From contig CAZQLE010000142.1 of the NCBI GenBank assembly GCA_964593905.1, positions 1 to 10,417 of the forward strand: a DNA stretch of 10,417 nucleotides, read 5' to 3'. Below the pieces are notes generated by a model that saw nothing but the letters and a program-made list of their open reading frames with translations, did no database searches and was not told the origin of the DNA. Below, piece by piece: positions 1 through 7,287 of this stretch. The DNA is from CAZQLE01 sp964593905. Its GTDB lineage: Bacteria; Chloroflexota; Anaerolineae; Anaerolineales; Anaerolineaceae. The position numbers and the translations under genes are program-made. How positions within the stretch are numbered: the stretch's first letter is position 1; each line of letters begins with the position of its first letter.

Positions 1-33
1 CCGGTTATGACGCCAAGAAGAAGCCTGTTTCAT
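1..33 (-). CDS. Possible 5' end of a further operon gene, cut by the window edge
   Basis: An ATG at 33-31 on the minus strand opens a frame that stays open to the left edge, giving only eleven codons (MKQASSWRHNR). It starts 32 bp after the stop codon of the hydroxyacid dehydrogenase, in the same direction. A GAGGA motif lies upstream, about 13 nt from the ATG, which is longer than ideal. The spacing and direction fit a next operon member. Eleven residues do not allow any family to be recognised, and a chance open frame of this length is quite possible. Confidence 0.35.
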   Translation of the reverse strand, partial: MKQASSWRHNR

Positions 34-65
34 GGATGGTCTGCAATCCTCAGTTTAGCGGGTGC

Positions 66-1034
66 TCAACTGCGAAAATAATCCAGATCGACCGGGTTCA
101 GACCCAGCACTTCGAGCATATTGCGAATGGTGCTCCAGTGCACCCGTTCCCACGCCGCAGGGCTGGAATTGGAATTATGCGGCGCCAGCATGACCTGGTC
201 CATCTTTAGCAGCGGTGATTCAACCGGCAGCGGTTCATTTTCAAACACATCCAGCGCGGCCCCGCCAATCCAGCCTTCCTGCAAAGCAGCCACCAGATCA
301 GGCTCATCCACAATCGGGCCGCGGGCAGTGTTGATTAGCACGGCATGTTTTTGCATCCAGCTCAACGTCTCGCGGTTGATCAGGTGGTAGCTGGAGGGGT
401 TTAAATCACAGTTCACGGTCACAAAATCGGCGCGGTGCAGCAGTTCGCGCAGGTCCACCATTTCCACTTTGTTCTCAATCACAAAGTCCGGTGCGATGGG
501 CGCAATATCATTCCCCAGCAGGGTCATGCCAAACGCGCGTGCGCGGCGCATGACCGCCTTGCCGATATTCCCCACCCCGATCACGCCCAGTGTACTCTCT
601 GACAGCGAACGACCAGGAATCTTCTCCCATTTACCCCGTTTCATCTCGCGATCCATCCACGGTTGACGGCGGGCAAACGCCAGAATATAGCCCATCACCG
701 TATCAGAAACGGGCAGCGTGAAGGCGTTGGGCGTATTGCCCACCCGCACTCCCAGCCGTTCGGCGGCGGCTTTATCAATCGAATCGATCCCGGTGCCCCA
801 TTTGGAGATCACCTTCAAACGCGGCAGACACTGCTCGATCACCCGCGCAGTGTAACGGTCATCGCCACACAGGGTGGCGTCAAACTGTCCGGCGTATTGC
901 AGGATCTCTTCCTCTGAAAGACGCTCATGCACATCGGCAACAATCATCTCCAGATTGTAATGTTCAAACACCGGGCGAAACCGCTCAACAAAAGGCAGCA
1001 GATACGGGGCAGAAATTAAAACAGTATATTTCAT
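66..1034 (-). CDS. D-2-hydroxyacid dehydrogenase (phosphoglycerate dehydrogenase-like)
   Basis: A 322-residue NAD-dependent D-isomer 2-hydroxyacid dehydrogenase. It is expected to interconvert a 2-keto acid and a D-2-hydroxy acid in the cytoplasm. The Rossmann motif GVGNIG is at residues 153-158. Asp176 at the end of the next strand favours NAD over NADP. The family catalytic triad is visible: Arg238 in NTARGP, Glu267 in FENEPLP and His286 in APHNSNSS. The length matches short family members; there is no C-terminal ACT domain like that of many serine-pathway SerA enzymes. The frame extends upstream to 1094, but the ATG at 1034 is preferred because it follows a GAGG ribosome site with 5-nt spacing, matches the family N-terminus, and leaves 16 bp after the preceding gene instead of overlapping it. 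The substrate cannot be read from sequence. Position in a nonulosonate operon suggests a glycan precursor or a lactyl- or glyceryl-type substituent (inference). Confidence 0.9.
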   Translation of the reverse strand: MKYTVLISAPYLLPFVERFRPVFEHYNLEMIVADVHERLSEEEILQYAGQFDATLCGDDRYTARVIEQCLPRLKVISKWGTGIDSIDKAAAERLGVRVGNTPNAFTLPVSDTVMGYILAFARRQPWMDREMKRGKWEKIPGRSLSESTLGVIGVGNIGKAVMRRARAFGMTLLGNDIAPIAPDFVIENKVEMVDLRELLHRADFVTVNCDLNPSSYHLINRETLSWMQKHAVLINTARGPIVDEPDLVAALQEGWIGGAALDVFENEPLPVESPLLKMDQVMLAPHNSNSSPAAWERVHWSTIRNMLEVLGLNPVDLDYFRS

Positions 1035-1050
1035 GGGAACCTCGATCTCA

Positions 1051-1734
1051 TTATAACCCGCGATCCAACCGGCGGCTGAGCAGCGCATCAGCAATTACGA
1101 AATCCTCTTCGTTATCAATATCCCACGATTCAATGGCCGTCATCGGAAAAAGGTAGGGCCGTTCACCGATACGGTTGCGTTTGGTCACCAGCGTCTCGCG
1201 GGTAAACAGATAAATGCAGGAATTTTCCTCATACACGGGCGGCAGGTCCTGGGTGCGCAGCAAAATGGCGGGGTTGTGATTGATCGGCCGCGCCAGTGCA
1301 TCCCACAGGCGGCGCTGCACAGGGGTTACCGTGAACAGCGAATCATAGGCCGGGTAATTGGCCTGCAAAGTTTGAATGGCCGCCGAAATGGTGGCCGAAC
1401 TGAGCAGCGGGTTGGTGCTGTGCGTTTGCAGATACAAATCTCCCTCAACCTGGCCGGTATCGTACATCAGAATCTCATTCATCGGCACGGTATCTGCCCG
1501 CAAATGTTCGGGACGTTCCAACACACGCACCTTTGGGAAAAACTCGCTCAGCCCCTCTGCCACCGTGGGGCTGTCGGTATCCACCACGATCTGCGCAATT
1601 TCAGGGCAAGCTGATAAACTGCCCAGAATATGGTGAAAGAGCGGTTTTCCGGCGATGAGACGGTAATTCTTGCCCGGCACCCGCACAGAAGTATGACGCA
1701 TGGGAACAAACGCAACAATTTTTTGAAATGTCAT
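1051..1734 (-). CDS. Stand-alone acylneuraminate cytidylyltransferase (CMP-nonulosonate synthetase)
   Basis: A 227-residue cytidylyltransferase of the NeuA/KdsB type, which activates a nonulosonic acid with CTP to give CMP-sugar plus pyrophosphate in the cytoplasm. The nucleotide-binding loop PMRHTSVRVPGKN is at residues 11-23 and keeps the Arg and the terminal Lys-Asn of the NeuA signature. QTHSTNPL (103-110) corresponds to the usual Q-x-x-x-T-S-P segment, and the metal-binding acidic pair is in WDIDNEEDF (204-212). Length is normal for a single-domain enzyme. The frame extends to 1821, but the ATG at 1734 is chosen: it lies 7 bp after the previous stop, an AGAGGA ribosome site overlaps that stop codon, and the family N-terminus begins there. 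The loop differs clearly from the other synthetase in this operon (PARGGSKGIPRKN), so this is not a recent duplicate. Specificity (Neu5Ac, KDN, legionaminate, pseudaminate or another) is not readable. Confidence 0.88.
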   Translation of the reverse strand: MTFQKIVAFVPMRHTSVRVPGKNYRLIAGKPLFHHILGSLSACPEIAQIVVDTDSPTVAEGLSEFFPKVRVLERPEHLRADTVPMNEILMYDTGQVEGDLYLQTHSTNPLLSSATISAAIQTLQANYPAYDSLFTVTPVQRRLWDALARPINHNPAILLRTQDLPPVYEENSCIYLFTRETLVTKRNRIGERPYLFPMTAIESWDIDNEEDFVIADALLSRRLDRGL

Positions 1735-1741
1735 GGTTCCT

Positions 1742-2704
1742 CTATTTATTTTCAGGCTCCTGGGCCTCGGCATACGCAATGGGCTGAATATCACGGCTGT
1801 TGTGCTGGTCTGAGAAATCAAGGCTGCGCGGATAGTAAAAGGCCTGTTTCAACTGCCAGGTTAACGGGCCGCCCTGATGATAGCCGCGATAGGTTCCCCA
1901 GAACTGGTTCCACCGAAAGTGGATCACACTGCTCCACTCTGTGCCCAGACGGTTTTGTTGGCGGGCATAGCGCCAGTCATTCACCACATTCCCCAAAAAC
2001 AGACGCAGCAAATCGGCCAGCGAGAAGGTCGCTTCGGGGTAAATCAGCTTGAAGGCCATTCCCTCGCGGCGATAGCGGTTGAATACGCTGCGCCAAGTCT
2101 CGTTGTGGATGTGCACCACCTCGGCCTCGGACACATAGGAAATATGGTAACCCTGGCTGTATGCCCAGCGCGCCCAGGCCAGGTCCTCCAACGCAGGGAT
2201 GCGCTCGTCATAGGCGTTCTTCTCCCACACACTGCGCCGGATGGCCGAATTGGCATTGTTGCAAAACGGGTTTGCCTGGCGGGCCTGCGATTGTTCGGGA
2301 AACCAGTGGTGAAAGATCTGGTGCTCTGAAAATTTGGTGGTTTCAGCGCCGCGCTGCTTGCCATAGGCCAGGGCAACCTGCTCATCTTGAAAAGGCGCAA
2401 TAAGCCGTTCCAGCCAATCGGGATAAACCGGGAACACATGCGCGCTGGCAATCACCACCACATCCGCCTCGGCCAGGGCAATTCCCAGGTTCAGCGAACG
2501 TCCAAAGGTAAATTCTTCCGGCCGGATGCTCACCACCTGCACCGGGTAACGGCGCGCAATGGCGACCGTGGCATCTTGCGAGCCCGAATCGACCAGAATG
2601 ATCTGCACATTCTTCAGCGTTTGCTCGCTAATGCCGGTCAACAGCCGGCCGATGTGCTTTTCTTCGTTATATGCGCGAATGACAATCGAGCAACTTGGTT
2701 TCAT
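1742..2704 (-). CDS. Family 2 glycosyltransferase (GT-A fold, rhamnosyltransferase-like)
   Basis: A 320-residue inverting-type GT2 glycosyltransferase that should transfer a nucleotide-activated sugar to a growing surface glycan on the cytoplasmic side. The N-terminal nucleotide-binding strand and loop SIVIRAYNEE is at residues 6-15, followed by VDSGSQDAT at 38-46. The usual DxD is replaced by SAH (87-89), a form I associate with rhamnosyltransferase-like GT2 proteins. The probable catalytic acidic pair is in ALEDLAW (171-177). No membrane segment is obvious. The region after about residue 215 is less typical. The ATG overlaps the TGA of the upstream gene as ATGA (2701-2704) and no Shine-Dalgarno sequence is visible, so translation is probably coupled. 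The next gene starts 7 bp downstream. Donor and acceptor are unknown. Confidence 0.88.
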   Translation of the reverse strand: MKPSCSIVIRAYNEEKHIGRLLTGISEQTLKNVQIILVDSGSQDATVAIARRYPVQVVSIRPEEFTFGRSLNLGIALAEADVVVIASAHVFPVYPDWLERLIAPFQDEQVALAYGKQRGAETTKFSEHQIFHHWFPEQSQARQANPFCNNANSAIRRSVWEKNAYDERIPALEDLAWARWAYSQGYHISYVSEAEVVHIHNETWRSVFNRYRREGMAFKLIYPEATFSLADLLRLFLGNVVNDWRYARQQNRLGTEWSSVIHFRWNQFWGTYRGYHQGGPLTWQLKQAFYYPRSLDFSDQHNSRDIQPIAYAEAQEPENK

Positions 2705-4320
2705 GCGTCGTAAATAAAATCACCCTGATTCAAGATGCCATTCACAATCGTGCGAATGGCCGGTGAATTCTCCATTCTCAAATTCTGCCAGTCAAACGAT
2801 TTCCAGCGCACATAGCCGCGCCAGACATCGTCGGGTTCAATAAACTGGTCCATCGGGATGGCCGTGCGATAAAGTTGATAATACAGAAAGCGGCGCGCGT
2901 TTTGTTGAAACTCGGGCGGGGCAGTCACCCGGTCTGCGGCCAGAAAAGCCCGCGCCTGTTCGCCGAATGCCAGCCGGGTCTGCGGAAAGAAGACCGTGGG
3001 AAGCTGGGTAAACCGCGCCCGGCCGCCGCACAGCACCGGTGCGCCCATGATGGCTGCCTCCAGCCCGATGGTGGAATTGTAGATCATCACAAACTTCGAA
3101 CGTTGAATCAGCTCATAAGAGCTTAAATACTCATCCGGTGAAATGAACAGCAGATTATCCAGTTCATCCACCCGGTTTTGCTTCACCCAGCCGGCCACGC
3201 TTTCGGCGGCCTCTTTTCCGGGGCGGTTTTCATCGGGGTGGGCGCGCAGCACAAATAACGTGTCTGGGTGGCTTTTCACCAGCCCCAGCACCTCATCCAG
3301 CCATTCAAACATGCTGAGAAAAACCACGTTGGAATGCTTCTGGCTGGTATCAAAGACCACGTTGGTAAACACAGGCACAATCTGCCTGAAACCAGCCGCC
3401 TTTTCCAGCAGTTCGGGGCTCAGGTTTTGCATCTCGGGCCAAAAACGCACCCCGGCCATGCTAAAGTTGCCTTTCAAGCGCTGTTCCAGATAGGCATCCA
3501 ACCGGGCGTTCTGCCCGGCATTCAGCTCAAAATCTTCAGGGATGTGAATCGGGTAAGCGGTCGCCTCACCGGGAGTGAAGAAAGCCGTATCCGGCCGCAG
3601 CGCCACTTCATGGCTGATGACCGGAATATCACGCTGCTGCGCCAGAAAACGTACTGTGGCCTCGGGGTAAAACATGCCGTTAAACACCACCACTGCGCGC
3701 GGGCTGCGCCGGTCGAGCAGGTCGCGCGCCTGGCAGGCCAGGCTCCAGGCCGAAAGCATATACTGTTGAAACAGATACATGGTCGGGCCATCGTCTTTGA
3801 GATGATGGCGACGCAAGATCCAGCGCAGCGAAGGCAGCACCAGATCACCCAGCGGCAGGCCGTCATACACAAAATCTGGATACTCGCGCAGTTCCAGTTT
3901 TTGCAGCGCTTGTTCCAGGTCTTGATCCACCAGATAGGGCAGATGCACGGCTTCACCACCGGCCGTCAGACGATCTGAAAGCGCCAGACACTTCTCACAC
4001 GGCGGTTGTTTCCACGGCGCATCCCTGTTCGTCCCCAGCAGACAGGGCTTAAGCCCCGCGCTGCACACCAGATGAATCACCGGCGTGCCGGCCAACTGCA
4101 CCCCCCAGGCTGCCAGTTGTTGAAAGGCGTTATTCAGGTTCATCCGCTCCAGACGGGTGGAAGCGTGAAAGAACACCACCGGCTGCGCAGCCGGATCAGC
4201 CGCGGCATGAGAAGCAACCGCAGCGTTCAACACCGCGGTTGTTTTCTGGTTATGATCGTCCGTCTGCCACTGGCGAATCTTGCGCCGCAGACGGAACCCG
4301 AGTGAATTTGAATCAGGCAT
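2701..4320 (-). CDS. Capsule polysaccharide synthesis-like protein, possible nonulosonate transferase
   Basis: A 539-residue soluble protein resembling the Capsule_synth (KpsC/KpsS, PF05159) type, with a GT-B-like C-terminal half. The best signatures are VLRAHPDENRP (357-367), an HP-containing loop, and YNSTIGLEAAIMGAPVLCGG (414-433), the pattern in which this group binds its donor nucleotide. The N-terminal half carries four cysteines, C86, C93, C108 and C111, in a C-x6-C-x14-C-x2-C arrangement ending in PPCEKC, which could bind a metal or form a structural site. KpsC and KpsS are Kdo transferases that use CMP-Kdo, so a CMP-nonulosonate donor is plausible here (inference). Its ATG lies 8 bp inside the end of the NeuB gene and its TGA overlaps the GT2 start, so it is translationally locked between them. 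The ribosome site is weak. Family membership is from motif memory and should be read as probable. Confidence 0.65.
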   Translation of the reverse strand: MPDSNSLGFRLRRKIRQWQTDDHNQKTTAVLNAAVASHAAADPAAQPVVFFHASTRLERMNLNNAFQQLAAWGVQLAGTPVIHLVCSAGLKPCLLGTNRDAPWKQPPCEKCLALSDRLTAGGEAVHLPYLVDQDLEQALQKLELREYPDFVYDGLPLGDLVLPSLRWILRRHHLKDDGPTMYLFQQYMLSAWSLACQARDLLDRRSPRAVVVFNGMFYPEATVRFLAQQRDIPVISHEVALRPDTAFFTPGEATAYPIHIPEDFELNAGQNARLDAYLEQRLKGNFSMAGVRFWPEMQNLSPELLEKAAGFRQIVPVFTNVVFDTSQKHSNVVFLSMFEWLDEVLGLVKSHPDTLFVLRAHPDENRPGKEAAESVAGWVKQNRVDELDNLLFISPDEYLSSYELIQRSKFVMIYNSTIGLEAAIMGAPVLCGGRARFTQLPTVFFPQTRLAFGEQARAFLAADRVTAPPEFQQNARRFLYYQLYRTAIPMDQFIEPDDVWRGYVRWKSFDWQNLRMENSPAIRTIVNGILNQGDFIYDA

Positions 4321-5191
4321 CCTGAACCCGGCGCAGCTTCTTTAAGCTGGACATCTCGCTTTGATAGACGCGCTTCACACCATCGCCCAGGGCTTGCTCG
4401 GTAACGCGCACATACTTCACCAGACGCGCAAAACCACCCGGTTCCACCGAGGCCGCCTGGTCGCTGCCCCACATGGCGCGGTCCAACGTAAAATGGCGTT
4501 CGATCAGGCAGGAGCCCAGGGCCACCGAAACCACCGAAGGAATCAGCCCGACCTCATGCCCCGAATAACCAATCGGGCAGTCGTACATCTGGCCCAGGGT
4601 CTCAATCATGCGTAAATTAAGCTCATCGGGGTCACAGGGATAGGCGCTGGTGGTGTGCGTGATCATCATATTATCCAGACCAATCACTTCCACAGCGCGC
4701 TTAATCTGGTCAATCGATGACATGCCGGTCGAAAGAATAATCGGGCGGCCGGTTGAGCGCAGCTTGCGCAGCAGGTTGTGGTCGGTCAATGAGGCGCTGG
4801 GCACTTTGAAACACAGCGGGTGATAGGCTTCGATGAAATCCACCGAAGGCTCATCCCAGACCGAGGTAAACCAGTCTATGCCAAGCTCACGGCAGTACCG
4901 GTCAATTTCGTCATATTCGGCTTTTCCAAATTCGGTCTTGTAACGATATTCCAGATAGGTGATATAGCCCCAGGGGGTATCCCGCATCTGGCTGCGTTGT
5001 TCGGGCGGCACGCATAATTCGGGGGTGCGCTTCTGAAATTTAACCGCATCCACGCCGCTTTCTTTTGCAACGCGGATCATTTCTTTTGCGATCTGCAGAT
5101 CGCCATTATGATTAATGCCAATTTCAGCCACAATATAGGTGGGATAGCCCCGCCCAACCCATTTTTCACCAATCTTAATTGACTTAGCCAT
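4313..5191 (-). CDS. NeuB-type nonulosonate synthase lacking the SAF domain
   Basis: A 292-residue TIM-barrel synthase of the sialic-acid synthase family. It condenses phosphoenolpyruvate with a C6 aldose or its 6-phosphate to give a C9 2-keto-3-deoxy acid. Visible motifs in order: AEIGINHNGD (22-31), KFQKR (51-55), TSVWDEP (109-115), FKVPSASLTDHNLL (128-141), STGMSS (154-159), TTSAYP (180-185), GYSGHEVG (208-215), ERHFTLDR (231-238) and GSDQAASVEP (242-251). His212 and His233 correspond to the NeuB metal-binding histidines. Two oddities stand out. The protein stops right after the linker motif SEMSSLKKLRRV, so the C-terminal SAF (antifreeze-like) domain of typical ~340-residue NeuB proteins is absent. 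Also, Gln245 replaces the His of the common GSDH/GPDH motif. The ATG follows an AAAGGA ribosome site at a longish 10-nt spacing. It starts 33 bp after the preceding gene. Substrate is unresolved: mannose-6-P, ManNAc or a modified hexose are all possible. Confidence 0.9.
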   Translation of the reverse strand: MAKSIKIGEKWVGRGYPTYIVAEIGINHNGDLQIAKEMIRVAKESGVDAVKFQKRTPELCVPPEQRSQMRDTPWGYITYLEYRYKTEFGKAEYDEIDRYCRELGIDWFTSVWDEPSVDFIEAYHPLCFKVPSASLTDHNLLRKLRSTGRPIILSTGMSSIDQIKRAVEVIGLDNMMITHTTSAYPCDPDELNLRMIETLGQMYDCPIGYSGHEVGLIPSVVSVALGSCLIERHFTLDRAMWGSDQAASVEPGGFARLVKYVRVTEQALGDGVKRVYQSEMSSLKKLRRVQDA

Positions 5192-5224
5192 ATTTTTTGA
5201 GTCCTTTCCTTTTATCCTGAGAAA

Positions 5225-6466
5225 TCAGGCCTTCATTCTTTGCATCAGAATATCACACAGTTCACGCACAGCGCCGTGTCCGGCGCGCTGGCTCAATACG
5301 ATATCGGCCTGGCGCAGCGCCTCTGGCTGGGCATCGACCGGGGCCACAGCGCAGCCCACAATCGGAAAGCACGGGGTATCGTTGACATCATTGCCGACAA
5401 AAATCGCATCGTTGGCGGCAATACCGCGCTCGGCCAGATACTTTTGCAGCACGGCCGGTTTATCCTCCACACCCTGAATCACCGGCACATTCATTTTCTT
5501 GCAGCGGGCGCTCACCACCGGGTTAACCTCGGTCGAGATCACCACCACTTCCATCCCGGTTGTCTGGCGCAGCAGGCGCACACCCATCGAATCACTGCGA
5601 TTGGCAGCCACCATCTCGACCCCATTTTCGTTCACCCACACCCGGTTATCGGTCAACACACCATCAAAATCCATCACCAGCAGGCGCGGCTTTTCAGGCA
5701 GCGAACGGCGCTGTTTTCCGGGGTTGACCATCTCCAATCCACCGTAGTATACCAGCCATTCATAGCGCTGCCAGTCATACGGGGTATCGATATCCACCGT
5801 AAAACGCGAATCGATGATCAAAGGCAGGATCATCGCACCACTCATCGAATTCTGTTCCAAGATCGCCCGCGGTCGGATGGCATCGATATGTCCGGTCTGC
5901 CAGTAGACCGGCGGCAGCGCCTGACGGGGGGCGTTATACGGCTCACGGATGCCCTCCACCTGCAACAGGCCCTGCATCGCTCCGGTCTGCGGGTCAATGC
6001 GCCACATCTTGTGCGGGTTTTGCCCGGCTGAAACCACCCCGCGCACCGAATCGGCTTCGGGGTGCTCCAGCAGCAGCCGGACGGCGTCATCCACCAGATT
6101 CAACGGGCGGATCGGCGAAGTTGGGCGAAGCTGCACCACCACATCGGGATGATAATTCTCATGCTCGGCCAGCCAGGCCAGGGCGTGTTCAAACACTGGC
6201 AAATCCAGGGTGGCATCCTGGGCAAATTCGGCCGGGCGCAGAAAAGGCGTCTCGGCCCCCCAGGCGCGCGCTGCGGCAGCAATTTCTTCATCATCGGTCG
6301 AAACGATCACCCGCGTCACCAGTTTGGATTGCAAACCGGCCGCGATGGAATAGGAAATTAACGGGTAACCGGCAAAGGCGCGAATATTCTTGCGCGGAAT
6401 ACCCTTGGAACCGCCGCGCGCCGGAATGATCGCCAGGACTTCGGGTCGTTTTACCATGCCGTCCAT
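5225..6466 (-). CDS. Bifunctional CMP-nonulosonate synthetase fused to HAD phosphatase
   Basis: A 413-residue two-domain protein. Residues ~7-240 form an acylneuraminate cytidylyltransferase: PARGGSKGIPRKN (15-27) is the CTP-binding loop, QLRPTSPIR (112-120) the substrate segment, and DID (225-227) the metal pair. Residues ~258-413 form a KdsC-like HAD phosphatase with all four motifs: DFDGVLTD (266-273, nucleophile D266 and acid D268), VVVIST (307-312), Lys336 in GVEDK, and GNDVND (358-363). Family knowledge: mammalian CMAS has the same order, and Bacteroides thetaiotaomicron uses separate KDN-9-P phosphatase and CMP-KDN synthetase enzymes. With motif I intact, the phosphatase domain is probably active, perhaps removing a 9-phosphate before CMP transfer (inference). 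Two in-frame ATGs, 6466 and 6457, are possible. A GGGGGA stretch sits 8 nt before 6457, so the shorter form (MVKRPEVLAI) may be the real start. It overlaps the SDR gene by 16 or 7 bp. Confidence 0.92.
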   Translation of the reverse strand: MDGMVKRPEVLAIIPARGGSKGIPRKNIRAFAGYPLISYSIAAGLQSKLVTRVIVSTDDEEIAAAARAWGAETPFLRPAEFAQDATLDLPVFEHALAWLAEHENYHPDVVVQLRPTSPIRPLNLVDDAVRLLLEHPEADSVRGVVSAGQNPHKMWRIDPQTGAMQGLLQVEGIREPYNAPRQALPPVYWQTGHIDAIRPRAILEQNSMSGAMILPLIIDSRFTVDIDTPYDWQRYEWLVYYGGLEMVNPGKQRRSLPEKPRLLVMDFDGVLTDNRVWVNENGVEMVAANRSDSMGVRLLRQTTGMEVVVISTEVNPVVSARCKKMNVPVIQGVEDKPAVLQKYLAERGIAANDAIFVGNDVNDTPCFPIVGCAVAPVDAQPEALRQADIVLSQRAGHGAVRELCDILMQRMKA

Positions 6467-7275
6467 CCCCCATCCACAATCACATTTTGACCGGTCATAT
6501 AGCTGGAGGCTTCCGAGGCCAGGTAAAGCAGCGCCCCGTTCATCTCATTTTTCTGCGCCATGCGGCCCATGATGGTGCGGTAGGCATAATTGCGCGCAAA
6601 AGTCTCATCGTGATCGTTATATACGCCGCCCGGCGTCAGGCAATTGGCGCGCAGTTTGGTGCCCGCATAATAGGAGGCAATATATTTGGTCAGCCCGAGT
6701 ACACCCGCCTTGCTGGTGGTATAGAACGCAGGTTTGAACTGGCGCGGCTGGCCGGGTTTTTCATAAATGCGTTGATCCGGCGGCACCAGGCCATAGGTGG
6801 AGCAGATATTGATGATCGAGCCCTGGCTGCCCTGGGCCACCATTTGGGCGGCGGCCGCCTGACAGCACAAAAACACGCCGGTCAGGTTCACATCCAGTGC
6901 CTGCTTCCACATCTCCAACGGGTAATCTTCAAATGTGTTGCGGTGCTGGCCGGCCTGCGAAGCGTCGAACTTGGGGTCCATCGCCGCGCTGCATACAATC
7001 ACATCCAGGCTGCCATAAGCGCCCACACAGGTCTGAACCATCGCAGCCACGCTCTCGGGCGAGGTTACATCCACCTGCACCCCTGTCGCCTTAAAACCGG
7101 CCTGAACCAGTTCAGCGGCGAAGGTGTCGGCGGCAGGCCCGTTCAGGTCGGCCACCACCACGCCGGCGCCTGCTTCGGCCAGGGTGCGGCAAAACTCCTT
7201 GCCCAGCAGACCGATCCCGCCGGTGACGATGGCGGCTTTTCCGGCCAGCGAAAATTGATCATAAATCGTTGTCAT
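6451..7275 (-). CDS. SDR-family NAD(P)-dependent oxidoreductase
   Basis: A 274-residue classical short-chain dehydrogenase/reductase, cytoplasmic. The cofactor loop TGGIGLLG is at residues 18-25, Asp43 in VVADL suggests NAD preference, and the catalytic set is N130 (DVNLTG), S159 (ICSTYG), Y185 and K189 (YTTSK). The C-terminus TGQNVIVDGGWTAW is the usual SDR ending. It is the first gene after the repeat-rich gap and probably the first gene of the nonulosonate operon. A strong GAGGAG ribosome site lies 6 nt before the ATG, the best in the window. Its last codons overlap the start of the fused synthetase gene. SDRs such as PtmA occur in Campylobacter legionaminate loci, so a role in making or modifying the hexose precursor is reasonable. 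The substrate itself is not identifiable, and a residue insert around 163-183 probably shapes the pocket. Confidence 0.9.
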   Translation of the reverse strand: MTTIYDQFSLAGKAAIVTGGIGLLGKEFCRTLAEAGAGVVVADLNGPAADTFAAELVQAGFKATGVQVDVTSPESVAAMVQTCVGAYGSLDVIVCSAAMDPKFDASQAGQHRNTFEDYPLEMWKQALDVNLTGVFLCCQAAAAQMVAQGSQGSIINICSTYGLVPPDQRIYEKPGQPRQFKPAFYTTSKAGVLGLTKYIASYYAGTKLRANCLTPGGVYNDHDETFARNYAYRTIMGRMAQKNEMNGALLYLASEASSYMTGQNVIVDGGWTAW

Positions 7276-7281
7276 TCCACA

Positions 7282-7287
7282 CTCCTC
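7282..7287 (-). promoter_or_regulatory. Strong Shine-Dalgarno site of the SDR gene
   Basis: GAGGAG on the minus strand with 6-nt spacing to the ATG at 7275. It fixes that start and marks efficient initiation at the head of the operon. Most later genes instead have weak sites or overlap their upstream neighbour. Confidence 0.75.

Noticed and set aside
3268..3978. Plus-strand open frame of 236 codons opposite the capsule-synthesis-like gene
   Set aside because: It lies entirely within a well-supported minus-strand gene, has a His/Gln/Arg-rich low-quality composition and shows no family motif. The same holds for other long plus-strand frames at 5240-6031, 6487-7392, 8908-9429 and 9339-10085.
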